From Panax quinquefolius (taxonomy: Eukaryota > Streptophyta > Magnoliopsida > Apiales > Araliaceae), in contig CM035165.1 in the NCBI GenBank assembly GCA_020205615.1, positions 33,887,544-33,951,543 of the forward strand: a DNA stretch of 64,000 bases, in the 5' to 3' direction. The notes below the pieces were generated by a model, which saw only the letters and a program-made list of their open reading frames with translations, searched no databases and was not told where the DNA came from. Made by a program: the position numbers and the translations under genes. Numbering within the stretch: the stretch's first letter is position 1; each line of letters starts with the position of its first letter. Below, piece after piece: positions 1 through 12,264 of the stretch.

Positions 1-389
1 TTAATATTGTTGGAGACTAATGATAATTTATTCTCGCATTATCTTAGTCATAATATTTCTTCAACTAGGCTAGTTGAGCTCACCCTTTCTTTCACCGTTT
101 CTTCAGAAATGAGAATATAGCCGGGACGAGCCTGGGAACTGAGAGTGATGGTCCAGAGGATAAGATTAGTAGTCCTCACTATTCGTGAAATAGTGTGATA
201 ATAATTGTAATGAGGACTCTTTTGAGTTTGTATAATCTCTAGTAGACAATATTTGTATTCAAACTCACAGCTTATGTTTTGTCGATTGCATACGCACATA
301 CTTGATTAGTAAGTTGTATTTGAATTTCGCATCATGTATCCGGCAACCCAAGATGGGTGATGTATACCTAATTTTGGGGGCGTCCACAC
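1..389 (+). mobile_element. 3' end of a family A gypsy LTR (cut by window edge)
   Basis: This stretch matches 7692-8079 in the same orientation, with scattered substitutions and small indels. It is therefore the last ~390 bp (U5 side) of the 5' LTR of the element whose 3' LTR is 5206-8079. It ends just before a degenerate primer-binding site at 391-403. The rest of the LTR lies outside the window. Confidence 0.85.
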
Positions 390-390
390 A

Positions 391-403
391 ACAGTATCAA
401 AGC
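391..403 (+). promoter_or_regulatory. degenerate tRNA primer-binding site, family A copy 1
   Basis: ACAGTATCAAAGC follows the LTR end. The second copy at 8080-8092 reads GTTGGTATCAAAG, close to the initiator-Met tRNA complement (TGGTATCAGAGC) used by many plant gypsy elements. Confidence 0.7.
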
Positions 404-575
404 TTAGGATATGATCCTCGCTAAGATGTGAGACTAGAACTAGGAGGGGAGAGACGGGAATTTCTTCGCTAGTATGACCTACCTAAGTTTATTTGGTATT
501 TAATTGGTCGGGCCAAAGTATATGGATAATATGTTATATGTTAATGAACCTTTGTTTTGTGGCAAGATTCAAAAA

Positions 576-1690
576 TGACATCCGAGAATGTTGAAAATAG
601 CAATGGAGCACAAGAGACCGCTGAGTCTCCACATATCAATAATCGTGAGAATGTGCATCGTGAAGGCGATAATCCTCATGCAAACAACAACACCGACTAA
701 ATGATGAATGATGGATTGTTCAGAGGCTTTATGCAATTCATGCAACATCAAAGCGAGAGCGCATCCCGCCCAAAATGTAGGTGGAAACACCGAAAACTCT
801 CTGACGGGCCACCGCTAAATGCTTCAGGAGCCGGGACCACCGAGTTTATAGGAGAGCCAAAACCACTTAAGGCGTAAGCATGGATAAAGCAGATCACCAA
901 GATATTTGATGTCTTGGGATGCTCCGAGGAGCAAAAGGTTCCTTCGCCACCTTCATGTTGCGTGAAGAGGCAGACATCGGTGGGAATCAGAAACGTACTC
1001 CACTGACGCACTCAATATGTCTTGGGAGAAGTTCCAAGAGCTATTCAACGACAAGTACTTTCCCGAGAGTATTCGCCACATGAAAGAAGTGGAGTTTATC
1101 AAATTGAACAAAACAATATGACCGTGTCGCAATACGAGGCTAAATTTGCGAGTTATCCCTTGCCAGATCCCATTTGGTCGATAATGAGGAGCGAATGACG
1201 CGAATGTTTTTAAGAGGTTTGAAACCCGAGATACGCCAATATCTTATTTCTCATAAACTATGTTTTGTACTCGATGTTGTAAATAGGGCTCGCTTATCGA
1301 GCGCCGATAACGAGTCAACGCAACTAAGAGAAAGCAAATTGCAAAGATGAAAATACCAAAGGGTATCACCATCAAAACTACGACAACAAACGTGGAGGGA
1401 ATCAACATGCCGTAAAATGGTAACCACTTCTGTGTAATCATGGCCAAGACAAGAAAAATGGACATTTCAAGAAGAGGAGATTCAACAATGATGGAAAGAC
1501 GCCAAGACCAAAGACCCATTGTTAAGGAAGGAGAACGACCACCTATCATATGCTTCAAATGCGGAGGAGAGGGACACATCACCAAATCATGCGATGCCAT
1601 CCCAAAGCATGTTATAATTGTGGAAGAGAAGGTCACCTAGCCCGATTTTTGTCATTCACCAAGACAAGTTCAAATTTAGGATGGAGGCAC
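576..1690 (+). pseudogene. gag pseudogene of element A1
   Basis: Translated pieces in shifting frames match a plant gypsy gag: an N-terminal acidic segment, the retrotransposon gag core (around 840-1320), a basic region, and a CCHC zinc knuckle near 1598-1655 beginning CYNCGREGHLAR. At least three frame changes and several stops separate these pieces. The counterpart in the second copy is 8253-9405, which is slightly less damaged. The family role is nucleocapsid formation around the element RNA; this copy is not functional. Confidence 0.8.
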
Positions 1691-1744
1691 CAAAGGTCAT
1701 TCCCCCTAAAAGTCAAAGCCAGAGAAGTAAGGGAGAGCGCTTTG

Positions 1745-4700
1745 TAGTGACCTCCCGTAAAGCAAGGAACCCGAAATGAGGTCATCACGGTAAGCTTATC
1801 ATAAACTCTAGCGAAGTCTATACCTTATTTGATACCGGTTCTACCCATTCTTTTATTTCTCCTACTTGCGCCAACGATTAAATTTGACTCGAGAAAATTA
1901 GACTTCGACTTATCTCTCGTGGAAACTCCGCTGGAGAAACCTTCATTACATCCACTATTTATAAGTCTTGTTTGGTTCAAGTTGGTACCCACACATTACT
2001 CGTCGATCTTATTTCATTAAAAATACTTGCATTTGATGTAATTCTAGGATTAATTGGTTAACTACTCATCATGCAAAAATTGATTATTTTCGTAAGGTTG
2101 TTAGCTTTCATATTCCTAATCGACCTATTATGCTAATTCAAGCAACCAAACCATTAAAATCAATCACCGCTATCTCAAGCCATAAAGCTATTCGCTTATT
2201 GAAAAACGGATGTCAAGCTTTCTTAGCTCATGTCACGATCTAAACAAAAATACGCCGCTTTTGAATAATATTTCTATTGTTAATGAATTTCCGACGATTC
2301 CCTCAAGAACTTCCCCGCCTACCCCTCAGAGCGTGAAATTGAATTTTGTATCGACCTTGAACCCGAGACAAAACCCATTTCTAAAGCCCCATATCGAATG
2401 GCTCCTATTGAACTTCGTGAGTTAAAGACTCAACCGCAGAAATTGTTAGACATCGGCTTTATTCGTCCTAGTACTTCTCCTCGGGGTGCTCCTGCTCTAT
2501 TCGTGAAGAAGAAAGATGGGAGTATGCGACTTTGTATTGATTATCTGGAGTCAATCATGTCACCATCAAAAATAGGTACCCATTGCCACGTATTGATGAC
2601 CTGTTTGACCAAATAAGGAGCCAAATTCTTTTCAAAGATCGATCTTCGCTCCGATATCACCAATTGAAGATTAGAACCGATGACATTCCAAAGACTTCTT
2701 TAACTCTGCACGGCATTATGAATTCCTAATCATGTCCTTTGATCGACTAATGCTCCCGCCGCCTTCATGGATATGATGAACCGAGTATTCAAGGAATATT
2801 TGATCACTTTGTGGTCGCCTTTTATCGATGACATCCTTATTTATTCCAAAAGCCGTGAAGATCATGAGCAACACTTGAGGTCGATACTCCAAAAGCTTCG
2901 TGAATATAAGCTTTATGCCAAGTTGAAGAAATGCGAGTTCGCTTCGAGGAAGTAGCATTCCTTGGGCACGTGGTATCAAGTCATGGAATATCTCGCTGAC
3001 CCAAAGAAAGATCAAGCTATTCAAAGTCGGGAGCAACCTAAATCAAATGGATCAAAGTACGTAGCTTTCTCGCTTTAGTCGGGTTATTATCTGAGATTCG
3101 TAGAAGGGTTTTCTCGAATCGCTACTCCACTAACTCAAATTGACTCGGAAAGATACAAAGTTCTGGTGAGCGAGGAATGTGAGAAGAGTTTTCAAGAACT
3201 CAAGAGGAGACTCATTTCAAAGACCTGCTCGACAATACCATCTCGTTCGGAGGGATTTGTCATCTACAAAGGATGCTTCGCAAAGGGTTAGGATGTGTTC
3301 TCATGCAACATGGGAAAGTCATAGCCTATGCCTCACGACAAACTCAAAGAATATGAGAGAAATTATCCTACTCATGACCTAGAGTTAGCAAATGTGTGGT
3401 CTTCGCACTTAAAATTGGAGGCATTACTTGTATGGGGAGAAGGTGGAGATCTTTACTTGATCATAAAAGCCTCAAATATTTCTTCACTCAAAAGGAACTC
3501 AACATGCGACAAACGACGTTGGCTTGAACTGCTGAAAGATTATGATCATACCATCCAATACCATCCCGAAAAAGCGAACGTGGTAGCCGACGATCGAGTA
3601 AAGATCATATGCAAGTACGAGTACGATATTGTCAACACAAAGGCCCATTTTATGTGACTTGCAAAGGATGGAGATAGAGTTAAAGACTCTAGGGACCCAT
3701 GTGATGATGGCGAATATACGAGTAGAACCGACTTTAATTGATAAAGTTAAAGTCGCTTCAAGCTACGCACTGGAGCCGATGCGATGAGGAAGAAAGTGCA
3801 AGAAGGTGCTATGCCGGAAGCAAGAATCGATGAAGAAGGAATACTTCGAGTCAACTCCAGACTTTGTGTTCCTAACGACCCTGATTTAAAGTATAAAATC
3901 ATGATGGAGGCGCATAACACACCGTTTGCAATCCATCTCGGGAGTACCAAATGTATCATGATCTTCGACATACATTTTGTGGGGCAATATGAAGAGAGAT
4001 ATAGCGTTGTTTATCTCAAGGTGTCTAACGTGTCAACGAGTCAAGGCGAGCATCAAGTACCAAAAGGTCCATCAGCAACCACTTGAAATTCCGTAATGGA
4101 AGTGGGAGCACATTACCATGGATTTCAAGCATCGGCCTTCCTAAGGTTTCTCAAGGTATAGATGCGATTTGGGTCATTGTTGATAGATTGACCAAGTCCG
4201 CTTCATTTCTTACCGATACGAGAAACTTATACACTTGAACGCCTTGCTCAGATGTATATAAACGAGATTGTAAGATCGCATGGTATGCCAAGATCCATAG
4301 TTTCGATCGAGACCCAAGATTCACTTCACGATTTTGGGTTAGTTTGCAAAAAGCTATGGGCACGGATTTACGATTTAGTTCAAAGATATCATCCTCGAAC
4401 GGACGGACAATCGAGAGGACTATTCAAACTCTTGAAGATTTATTAAGACTCTGTGTCCTCGACTTCAAGGGAAGTTGGGACAAGTTCTTACCATCGTGGA
4501 GTTTTCCTACAACAACAGCTTATCAAGCAAGTATCGGCATGGCTCCATTCGAGGCGCGCAGATGGAAGAAAGTGTCGCTCCAAGATGTCGGGATGAGGTG
4601 GGTGAAGCAACGTTGTTGGGACCGAGTTGGTACGTATGACTACTTTAAAAGATTCAAACGATCCGACAACGATAAAAAACCTCACAAGATCGATAAAAGA

Positions 4701-4981
4701 GTTATGCTGATCTTCATCGAAAGGACGTGGAATTCGATATAGGAGATCATGTGTTGTTACGTGTTACTCCATGGAAAGGAGTTACGAGATTTGGAAAGAG
4801 AGGAAAGCTCAATCCTCGATTCATCGGCCCATTTTTAATCCTCGATCGAGTAGGAACTGTGGCCTATAGACTCGCTTTACCGCCAAGTATGTCTCGTGTT
4901 CATAACGTTTTTCACATATCCATGTTACGTAAATATGTGGAAGACCCGAACCACATTATCGAGTTGGAACCGATGAAATAA
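1745..4981 (+). pseudogene. pol pseudogene of element A1 (PR-RT-RNaseH-IN)
   Basis: The protease active-site region reads LFDTGSTHSF near 1822-1853. Reverse transcriptase runs about 2240-3060, with [15 protein letters not shown] around 2500-2545 and the catalytic box [10 protein letters not shown] at 2821-2850. RNase H remnants lie at 3165-3650, ending near HPEKANVVADD. The integrase zinc-binding segment starts near 3784. The integrase core and C-terminal segment run to 4981, with the GPF.IL and HNVFHISMLRKY motifs typical of plant gypsy integrases. Many frameshifts and stops occur between and inside domains, so this is an inactive pol. Compared with the second copy, small insertions and deletions dominate the damage. 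Confidence 0.85.
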
Positions 4982-5175
4982 ATGGGAAGATTTAACGTAT
5001 GAAGAGGTTCCTGTTCAAATCTTGATAAGAAGGAACATATTTTACGCCCCAAGGTTATACCTCAAGTCAAAGTTTTGTGGAGAAACCACGATGTTGAGGA
5101 AATGACCTGGAGTTAGAATCAAATGAAATCAAGGTATCCTTACCTCTTCGACATACCAAGTATGCACTTTAATTT
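4982..5175 (+). pseudogene. chromodomain-like C-terminal tail of A1 integrase (broken)
   Basis: Downstream of HNVFHISMLRKY, frames rotate through segments resembling the chromovirus tail: a TYEEVPVQIL-type segment, then VLWRNH-type and EMTW-type segments around 5000-5120. In chromoviruses this tail steers integration towards heterochromatin. Here it is read only across frameshifts. Confidence 0.6.
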
Positions 5176-6412
5176 TCGAGGGCGAAATTTCATAAGAAGG
5201 GAGATTGTAAAACCCCAACTTTTTGAATAAAGATGAATTTTCTATAAATATTATTTTTGAATATTATGGAGTGAAATTGATATAATGTTATAGTTGTGGG
5301 TAATATTTATAAATTTTGCATAGTATGCAAGTTGTTATATTATATTCGATTGGTCGGGAATATTCGCTTTTAACAGGAAATATTCGCATAACAACGGCAA
5401 TCATCATCAGTGGACCCCACAATGTAATTATTGTTTGATTGAGAAAACGACAAAAATATTTTTTATGAAAATAACGGCGTAAGTTTTACCGCTGATACCG
5501 CTGAACTACTCTAGTAGTAAAAGTACAAGAATAATGCGTGGTTGCATAAGAGTAAGACACGGTATTGATTATCGATGCTTACGTGAGAAGTCATTCGCTT
5601 TTGTTCAATTATTGCTATAGTAATTGTTGCATAAGATCTCACGTTATTTGATTCAATTATTGTCGATATTTATTATATTGTTAAAATCAATAATTGAGAC
5701 GACAAAATTATTAATATTATTATTTGCAATATTAACGATGTCTAGAAGTTCACATCGAGGAGAGGTTTGGTCACCTAATCACGCGCCAATAGGAGAAATC
5801 CTTATCGAAAGCCCCTTTCCTCGAAAACGACCTAGTCGATTAATATTGTTAATTGAAATAAAGATGATGAATGTTGTTAAAATTATTAAGGTGATTTTTA
5901 TGAAGTTTGCTTATTTTATGGATTCTTATTTACCCATTTTTCAAAATAATCGGTAGAAAATTATTTAAAGGTGGGGCCCACATGTGGGGGCCACATTTGG
6001 GGCCCATATGTGTTGGAAAAATGATTTTGAAAATGGAAGAGTATAAGTATGGAAGTATATGTATGTATTGAGTATATATGTGGGAGAAAATGATATGTGA
6101 AAGTGATAGGTGTGTGATGTGTGTGTGAGTGGAAAATGGTGGAAAAGTGGTAGTGTGATAAAGATGTGTAAGAGTGTAGTGAAATTGATTTTTGGGTGGG
6201 TGGGGATTGATGTTGGTTATGGGGAGAAAAAATTAAGTGGTGTATATATAATATTGATATATATAATATGAAAACATGTGTTTATATATATATATATTAT
6301 ATTTTAATTTTTGTTGTGATTTTATTGTTAAGTTGATTGACTTTATCAGATTTGGTTGAAGAAATAATTTTGCAAAATAATTCGTTCATAAACAAAGACA
6401 CTTCCATTCTCC

Positions 6413-6420
6413 TATAAATA
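6413..6420 (+). promoter_or_regulatory. TATA box of family A LTR
   Basis: TATAAATA lies inside CTCCTATAAATAGAAG, the usual plant core promoter form. Related LTR B has TATAAATA in a matching context at 61518-61525. Confidence 0.7.
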
Positions 6421-6582
6421 GAAGCTCATTCCTTCATTATTTCTTACTTAATTCAATCAAAACTCTAGAGAGAGAAAATTATAGAGAGAAGAAGAAAAGA
6501 TTTCGCTACTTAACTACTCTTATATTTAGTTCTTTTTACTGTAAGGGTGTTATTCTTTCTTATTCATGAAGAGAACTGTTGT

Positions 6583-7030
6583 TATTCCATTATCTTATTA
6601 TTAACTCAGATACGTTGGAATAACTTGTGATACTTCTGGCTTCTACCCTATACTTGGTGACATTCTTCTTTATTATTCCGCCTTTATTATTCTCGTTGAA
6701 TATCCTGCTCAGGCATTTTACGCTTCTGGCCGGACTGTTTCCGCCTTTTATTATTATTCTGTTGGAATATCCTGTCTCATGGCTTTTACTACGCGGACCG
6801 ATTCCGCCCTTTTAGTAGTATTCTCGCTGAATAACCTATCTCATGCGCGGCACCGCATACATGGTAATTTCGTTGTTATTCCATTCTTTATTATTATATT
6901 GAACATCATCCATCCTGCTTGTAAATTTCGCCCGACTTCGGTTTCCGTTATTTAGTATTCTCATTGAATAACTCGCTCTATGCGAAGCACATCGCATGCA
7001 TGGTGATTTCTTTTGTTATTCCATTCTTTA
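6583..7030 (+). repeat. Diverged inverted-repeat (hairpin-type) array in LTR A leader
   Basis: Repeated units start with TTATTCC-like and end with GGAATAAC-like words. The clearest pair is GTTATTCCA near 6585 with TGGAATAAC near 6614. Further units lie around 6700-6770, 6800-6835, 6870-6905 and 6940-6975. LTR F carries a clearer array at 41698-42250. Confidence 0.5.
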
Positions 7031-7289
7031 TTATACCTAGTTGGTTAAAGTTTTGACTTCTATACTCCATGAAATTAGTGGAATATCTTTGATATTTGCG
7101 CTTCATCCAAAGATCTTTTCATGGAAATATTCTTCCGAGCATTCTTGAATTTTACTCTACAAAGCAAAGATCATGTCGACAATTTGGACATTATTAGTTC
7201 TCGATAAATTAATTCTTGAACTTGTTTTATTGAATTCTTATATCATTGTCATCATCCTCATATTTATATTTTTTTGAAAAGTCATTTGT

Positions 7290-7510
7290 GGGCTCAGAAT
7301 GCATAGATGGACTTGGTATGATTATGACCGTGGATTATTCTGCAGTAATCAAGACCGTAATGTTATAAATGATGTGGTAAAAATCCTCATTGGCCCGTAG
7401 TGCATCGATGGACGCTTGTTGGCATGATCATGACCATTAATGAATACACAAATATTCTTGGCCCGTAGTGCATGGATAATTGTGGTCGTGATACTAAAGA
7501 ATATCCTCGG
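7290..7510 (+). repeat. Repeats of the GGCCCGTAGTGCA word in LTR A
   Basis: The word GGCCCGTAGTGCAT appears near 7394 and 7461, with a weaker copy near 7289 (GGGCTCAGAATGCAT). The same core is the loop of repeats in LTRs B and F. Confidence 0.5.
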
Positions 7511-8252
7511 CCGAAAAGTGTGGGTGATTCAATGATGTGGATTATTTATTAAGTCGAGTCCCAACGATAATAAAGTGATGAAAAACCTTTTAAATCATAA
7601 AAGATAGTAGATTTTATTTTCTACTCGACTTTTTTAATGGATTGCTTGTTCCGCCAGCTTAAACTTGATGTCTATTATATTTTATCGCTTTAACATTGTT
7701 GGAGACTAATGATAATTTATTCTCGCATTATCTTAGTCATAATATATTTTTATCGGGCTAGTTGAGCTCACCCTTTCTTTCACCGTTTCTCTTCGTGAAA
7801 TGAGAATATATATTGGACGAAGCTCTGGGAACGGAGTGATGGTCTAGAGGATAGCATTAGTAGTCCTCACTATTTTGTGAAATAGTGTGATAATAATTGT
7901 AACGAGGACTCCTTTTGAGTTTGTATAATCTCTAGTAGACAATATTTGTATTCAAACTCACAGTTTATGTTTTGTCGTATTGTAAACGATAGTTGTATTA
8001 GTAAGTTGTATTTGAATTCTGTACCATGTCTCTGCCGACCCAAGATGGGTGATGTATACCTAATTTTGGGGGCATCACAGTTGGTATCAAAGCTTAGGGA
8101 TATGATCCTTGGCTATGATATGAGACTAGAACTAGGAGGGGAGAGACGGGAAATTCCTTTGCTAGTATGACCTACCTAAGTTTATTTGGTATTTAATTGG
8201 TCGGTCAAAGTATATGGATAATATGTTATATGTTAATGAACCTTTGTTTTGT

Positions 8253-9405
8253 GGCGATGATCTCAAAAATGACATCCGAGATTGTTGAAAATAGCAATGG
8301 AGCACAAAAGACCGTTGAGTCTCCACATATCAATAATCAGGATAATGTGCATCAAGAAGGCGACAATCCTCATGCAAACAACAACACCGACCAAATGATG
8401 GATCGTTCGTGAGGATTTATGCAATTCATGCAACATCGGTAGAGCGGCTCTCGTCCAAAATGTAGGTGGAAACACCGAAAACTCTCGGACGGTTATTGCT
8501 AAACAGTTCAAGGAGCTGGGACCACCGGAGTTTATAGGAGAGCCAAAACCACTTAAGGCGGAAGCATGGATAAAGTAGATCACCAAGATATTTGATGTCT
8601 TGGGATGCTCCGAGGAGCAAAAGGTTCCTTCGCCACCTTCATGTTATGCGTGAAGAGGCGATTATTGGTGGGAATCATAAAAACGTCTACCCGACGACCT
8701 TTTCAAGATGTCTTGGGAGAAGTTCCAAGAGCTATTCAACGACAAGTACTTTCCCGAGAGTATTCGTCACACGAAAAAGAAGTTGAGTTTATCAAATTGG
8801 AACAAAACAATATGACCGTGTCGCAATACGAGGCTAAATTTATGAGTTATCCTTGCTTTGCATCCCATTTGGTCGATAATGAGGAGCGAATGACGCCAAT
8901 GTTTTTAAGAGTTTTGAAACCGGAGATACGTCAATATCTTATTTCTCATAAACTGTGTTTGTATTCAGATGTTGTAAATAGGGCTCAGTTATTGGAGCGC
9001 GGTAACGAGTCAACGTAACTAAGAGAAAGCGGTAACAAAGATGAAAATACCAAAGGTATCACCATCGTAAAAGCAGCGACAACAAACGTGGACGGAATCA
9101 ACATGCGAGAAATGGTAACCACTTCGGTGGTAATCATGGGCAAGACAGTAAAAATAGACATTTCAAGAAGAGGAGATTCAACAATGATGGAAAGACGTCA
9201 GCGCCAACACCCATTGTTAAGGAAGGAGAACGACCACCTATAATATGCTTCAAATGCGGAGGAGAGGGACACATCAGTCCAAATTGCGCGATCTCGTCCA
9301 AAGCATGTTATAATTGTGGAAAAAAAGGTCACCTAGCCCGATTTTGTTGTTCACCGAAGACAAGTTCAGCTAGGATGGAGGCACCAAAGGCCGTCCCAGA
9401 AAAGT
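8253..9405 (+). pseudogene. gag pseudogene of element A2
   Basis: The likely start is the ATG at 8253 (MISKMTSEIVENSNG) or the in-frame ATG at 8268. The gag core is best preserved at 8605-9018, with segments such as NNMTVSQYEAKF. Two CCHC-type knuckle remnants lie at about 9245-9355 (CYNCGKKGHLARFC near 9305). Stops occur around 8410 and 8450, with frame changes near 8590. It is less eroded than the A1 copy, so the two internal regions have distinct histories or mutation loads. Confidence 0.78.
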
Positions 9406-9469
9406 AAAATCCAGTAGTGTAAGGGAGAGCGTTTGTAGTGACCTCCCAGAAAGCAAGGAACCCGAATGA

Positions 9470-10171
9470 GGTCATCACGGGTAAGCTTATCATAAACTCT
9501 AAATAAGTCTATACCTTATTTGATACCGGTTCTACCCATTCTTTTATTTCTCCTACTTGCGCCAACGATTAAATTTGACTCGGAGAAATTAGACTTTGAT
9601 TTATCTGTGGAAAACTCCGGTTGGGAGAAACCTTCATTACATCCACGGTTTATAAGTCTTGTTTGGTTCAAGTTGGTACCCACATTACTCGCCGATCTTA
9701 TTGCATTAAAAATACTTGCATTTGATGTAATTCTAGGGATTGATTGGTTAATTACTCATCATGCAAAAATTGATTGTTTTCGTAAGGTTGTTAGCTTTCA
9801 TATTCCTAATCGACCTATTATGTGAATTCAAGCAACCAAACCATTAAAATCAATCACTGTCATCTCAAGCCATAAACTATTCGTTTATTGAAAAACGGAT
9901 GTCAAGATTTCTTAGCTCATGTCACAGATCTAAACAAAAATACGTTAGTTTTGAATAATATTTCTATTGTTAATGAATTTCCTGATGTATTCCCTGAAGA
10001 ACTTCCTGGCCTACCCCTAGAGCGTGAAATTGAATTTTGTATCGACCTTGAACCCGATACAAAACCCATTTCTAAAGCCCCATATCGAATGGCTCCTATT
10101 GAACTTCAGGAGTTAATGACTCAACTGCAGGAATTGTTAGACATTGGCTTTATTCGTCCTAGTACTTCTGA
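9470..10171 (+). pseudogene. pol fragment of element A2 (protease and start of RT)
   Basis: A protease with LFDTGSTHSF lies near 9509-9540. A second segment, 9888-10171, spans the linker and the start of reverse transcriptase ([10 protein letters not shown] near 10077). The remainder of pol is missing at the 10171 junction. Confidence 0.8.
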
Positions 10172-11488
10172 CTGAATATCGGATATAACGCTGAAGGAAA
10201 CTTGCACTGAATAGCAACACTCAAGATATCTAAATACTCATAAAAATCCGTTCGATATTATAGAGAGAGAAAACTTCAATTTCTGGTGTGATTTTCAATT
10301 CGAACCTAAGCACCCTATTTATAGGAAAATACTAGAACGCCAAAGCAGACTTAACCTGCTACCTGATGGCTTTACCTACTGCTATTCACGCACATCACCA
10401 TTGAAAAAAATTCTCAGAACGCCTACAAGGACAAGAGTGGGGCCACCCATTCTAGAAAATTTCCAAAAATGTTTTAAATTTAAACAATATTCAGAAACTT
10501 CAATAATTCAAAATAAATAGCCCTTTTATCAGAAAAATGTGAATTTTATGTCCATTCAATAGAAAATTTAATTCTCTACAACTTTGTAGAAGAAAGTTTT
10601 TCCAAATTCTAAACGAAAAATGACTGAAATTCACATACGGATGATTTTTAATACCTTCATTCCGACCAAATACTGATAAAATACCTCAACATTAATTCCT
10701 TCATTTATATCCTCATAAAAATAAATATTTCCTTATCATATAAATTAATAATTAATTATTCACAAATAATACTACAGAGTCACAATATGACAACCAGGTC
10801 GTTCCCAAGAAAGATGGGGCTTTCCGATAAGTATTTCTCCTTACTGGCACGCAATTAGGTGACCAAACCCCTTTCCTAGACAGAACTTCCTTAGACATTG
10901 CCAATAATGCTATTTAATAATATTATTCAAATAATATGAATTATTTATCTGATAATGGAAAATACTGTGCAGTGACAATTATTAAAATAACAATAATATA
11001 AAATATCAACGTAGCAATTATTGAATCAATAATATAAAATATTGAACAGTAATTACTGTAATAATTATTGAGTAGTGCCTTCTTACGTAAGAATCAATAA
11101 TCCAAAAATATTGTGTAATACCGTGTGCTACTGTGCAACCACGTGTATTATTGTACTTTAACCACCAGGTATTCCAACAGTGTTAACGGTAACAACTACG
11201 TCCTTATTTGTAAAAAACTCAAACTTTTCGTTTTCTTCATTCAATCATTTTCCGTTATGGGGACCACAAATGGTTGTGCCGTCGTACGAATATTCCCCGA
11301 CAGCAAGAATATTCCACAACCAAACGAATATTCCCCAATAATAATGAATATTTTATAACCACTTGCTTATTTTGCAAAATTTGCACATTTCACCTATAAC
11401 CAAAGCATTATATCAAATTAACACCTTATTATTCAAAATAATAATTAAAGGAAATTCAATTTTATTTATAAAAAGTTGGGGTCTTACA
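10172..11488 (-). mobile_element. Truncated family B LTR, antisense
   Basis: Read on the minus strand it begins TGTAAGACCCCAAC at 11488 and runs left for 1.3 kb. It matches the first half of the family B LTRs at 60162-62917 (+) and 24358-26961 (-). It is cut at 10172, where truncated element A2 begins. Its intact outer end at 11488 abuts family C integrase sequence, consistent with insertion into C followed by deletion or recombination on the left side. Confidence 0.82.
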
Positions 11489-11893
11489 ATAACCATAATA
11501 GAATCTGAGGTTCTTTGAGTTCAGGGTAGACCTAAGATAAAGTCCATACTAACATCACACCAAGTCCTTTTAGGGACAGGTAAGGGGGTGTATAATCCAT
11601 CATTGGAAAGAACTCCTTGACTTCTGACAAGTAGAACACCCTTTTACATAGCGATTCACATCGCTCGAGATCTTTGGTCAGTAATTTTTAGATGTTATTA
11701 AGGCCAATATCTTATCTCGTCCGAAGTGTCCTTATTTGTGATGTTCACTCATTATCTATTGTCGAAGGGAACAAATAGGAATACACAGTTGGAGTCCTCG
11801 AAACAAATATCACTCATGTAAGATAAAATTAGTTCGTCGACCTTCTCGTATGTCTTGAACTATCTTACCGAAGGAAGGATCTCTTTCATACAT
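11489..11893 (-). pseudogene. Integrase fragment of family C gypsy element
   Basis: Minus-strand translation around 11500-11610 gives integrase linker and core segments such as [18 protein letters not shown], followed towards lower coordinates by a DSIMVI-type segment. It continues the pol fragment at 11894-12264. The integrase is truncated at 11489 by the family B LTR end, so the element's 3' part and 3' LTR are missing. Confidence 0.75.
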
Positions 11894-12264
11894 TTAAGTG
11901 AAGACTTCAAACCCTACAATCTTATTTTGCATAGTACTAAAGAGTAATGCCCATCGGCTTAGCGCATCAGCAACACGATTCAGACTCCCTGATTGATGTC
12001 GAATAGTGAAAGTGAACTCTTGCAAGTTCGCTACCCATTTAGCATGTCTTCGGCTGAGCTTATGTTGACCATTAATATACTTTAAGGCCTCGTGATCAGT
12101 AAAAAGAATGAATTCCTTTTGTATTAAATAGAGACGCCAATGTTTAAATGTCTGGACTAGGGCATAGAATTCTAGGTCATAAGTAGAATAATTCTTTCTT
12201 GACCCTGATAATTTTTCACTGAAGAAAGCAATTAGCCGACCTTCTTGACTAAGAACACCACCAA
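11894..12264 (-). pseudogene. RNase H fragment of family C pol
   Basis: A long open stretch carries gypsy RNase H motifs: GGVLSQEGR, IAFFSEKLSGSRKNYSTYD, FTDHEALKYI and NRVADALSR. Its N-terminal DAS-containing strand lies at 15181-15210, on the other side of the solo LTR at 12265-15180. Removing that LTR and one ACCAA copy would restore the reading frame over the junction. Confidence 0.88.

Larger units (their letters stand above)
390..5205 (+). mobile_element. Internal region of Ty3/gypsy (chromovirus-type) element A1, decayed
   Basis: The order is primer site, gag with a CCHC knuckle, protease, reverse transcriptase, RNase H, integrase and a chromodomain-like tail. This is the Ty3/gypsy order, with the C-terminal tail of the Tekay/Del type of chromovirus. 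A purine-rich tract at 5193-5205 (AAGAAGGGAGAT) precedes the 3' LTR. Each domain is recognisable, but stops and frameshifts occur every few hundred bases, so the element cannot make its own proteins. Assignment to Tekay/Del rests on my recognition of the tail, not on a tree. Confidence 0.88.
5206..8079 (+). mobile_element. Complete LTR of family A (2.87 kb), shared by tandem elements
   Basis: It starts TGTAAAACCCC right after the polypurine tract and ends ATCACA right before the primer site at 8080, so it has TG...CA ends. Its last 388 bp match window positions 1-389. It serves as 3' LTR of A1 and as 5' LTR of the truncated second internal region. A TATA box lies at 6413-6420. Repeats in the presumed transcribed leader are described separately. 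Length is normal for large plant chromovirus LTRs. Confidence 0.9.
8080..10171 (+). mobile_element. Truncated second gypsy internal region A2
   Basis: It parallels 390-2480 of A1 from the primer site through gag and protease to the start of reverse transcriptase. It then stops abruptly after the segment IGFIRPSTS near 10171, where the sequence switches to an antisense LTR of family B. It sits in the same orientation as A1 and shares the LTR at 5206-8079. Confidence 0.88.
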
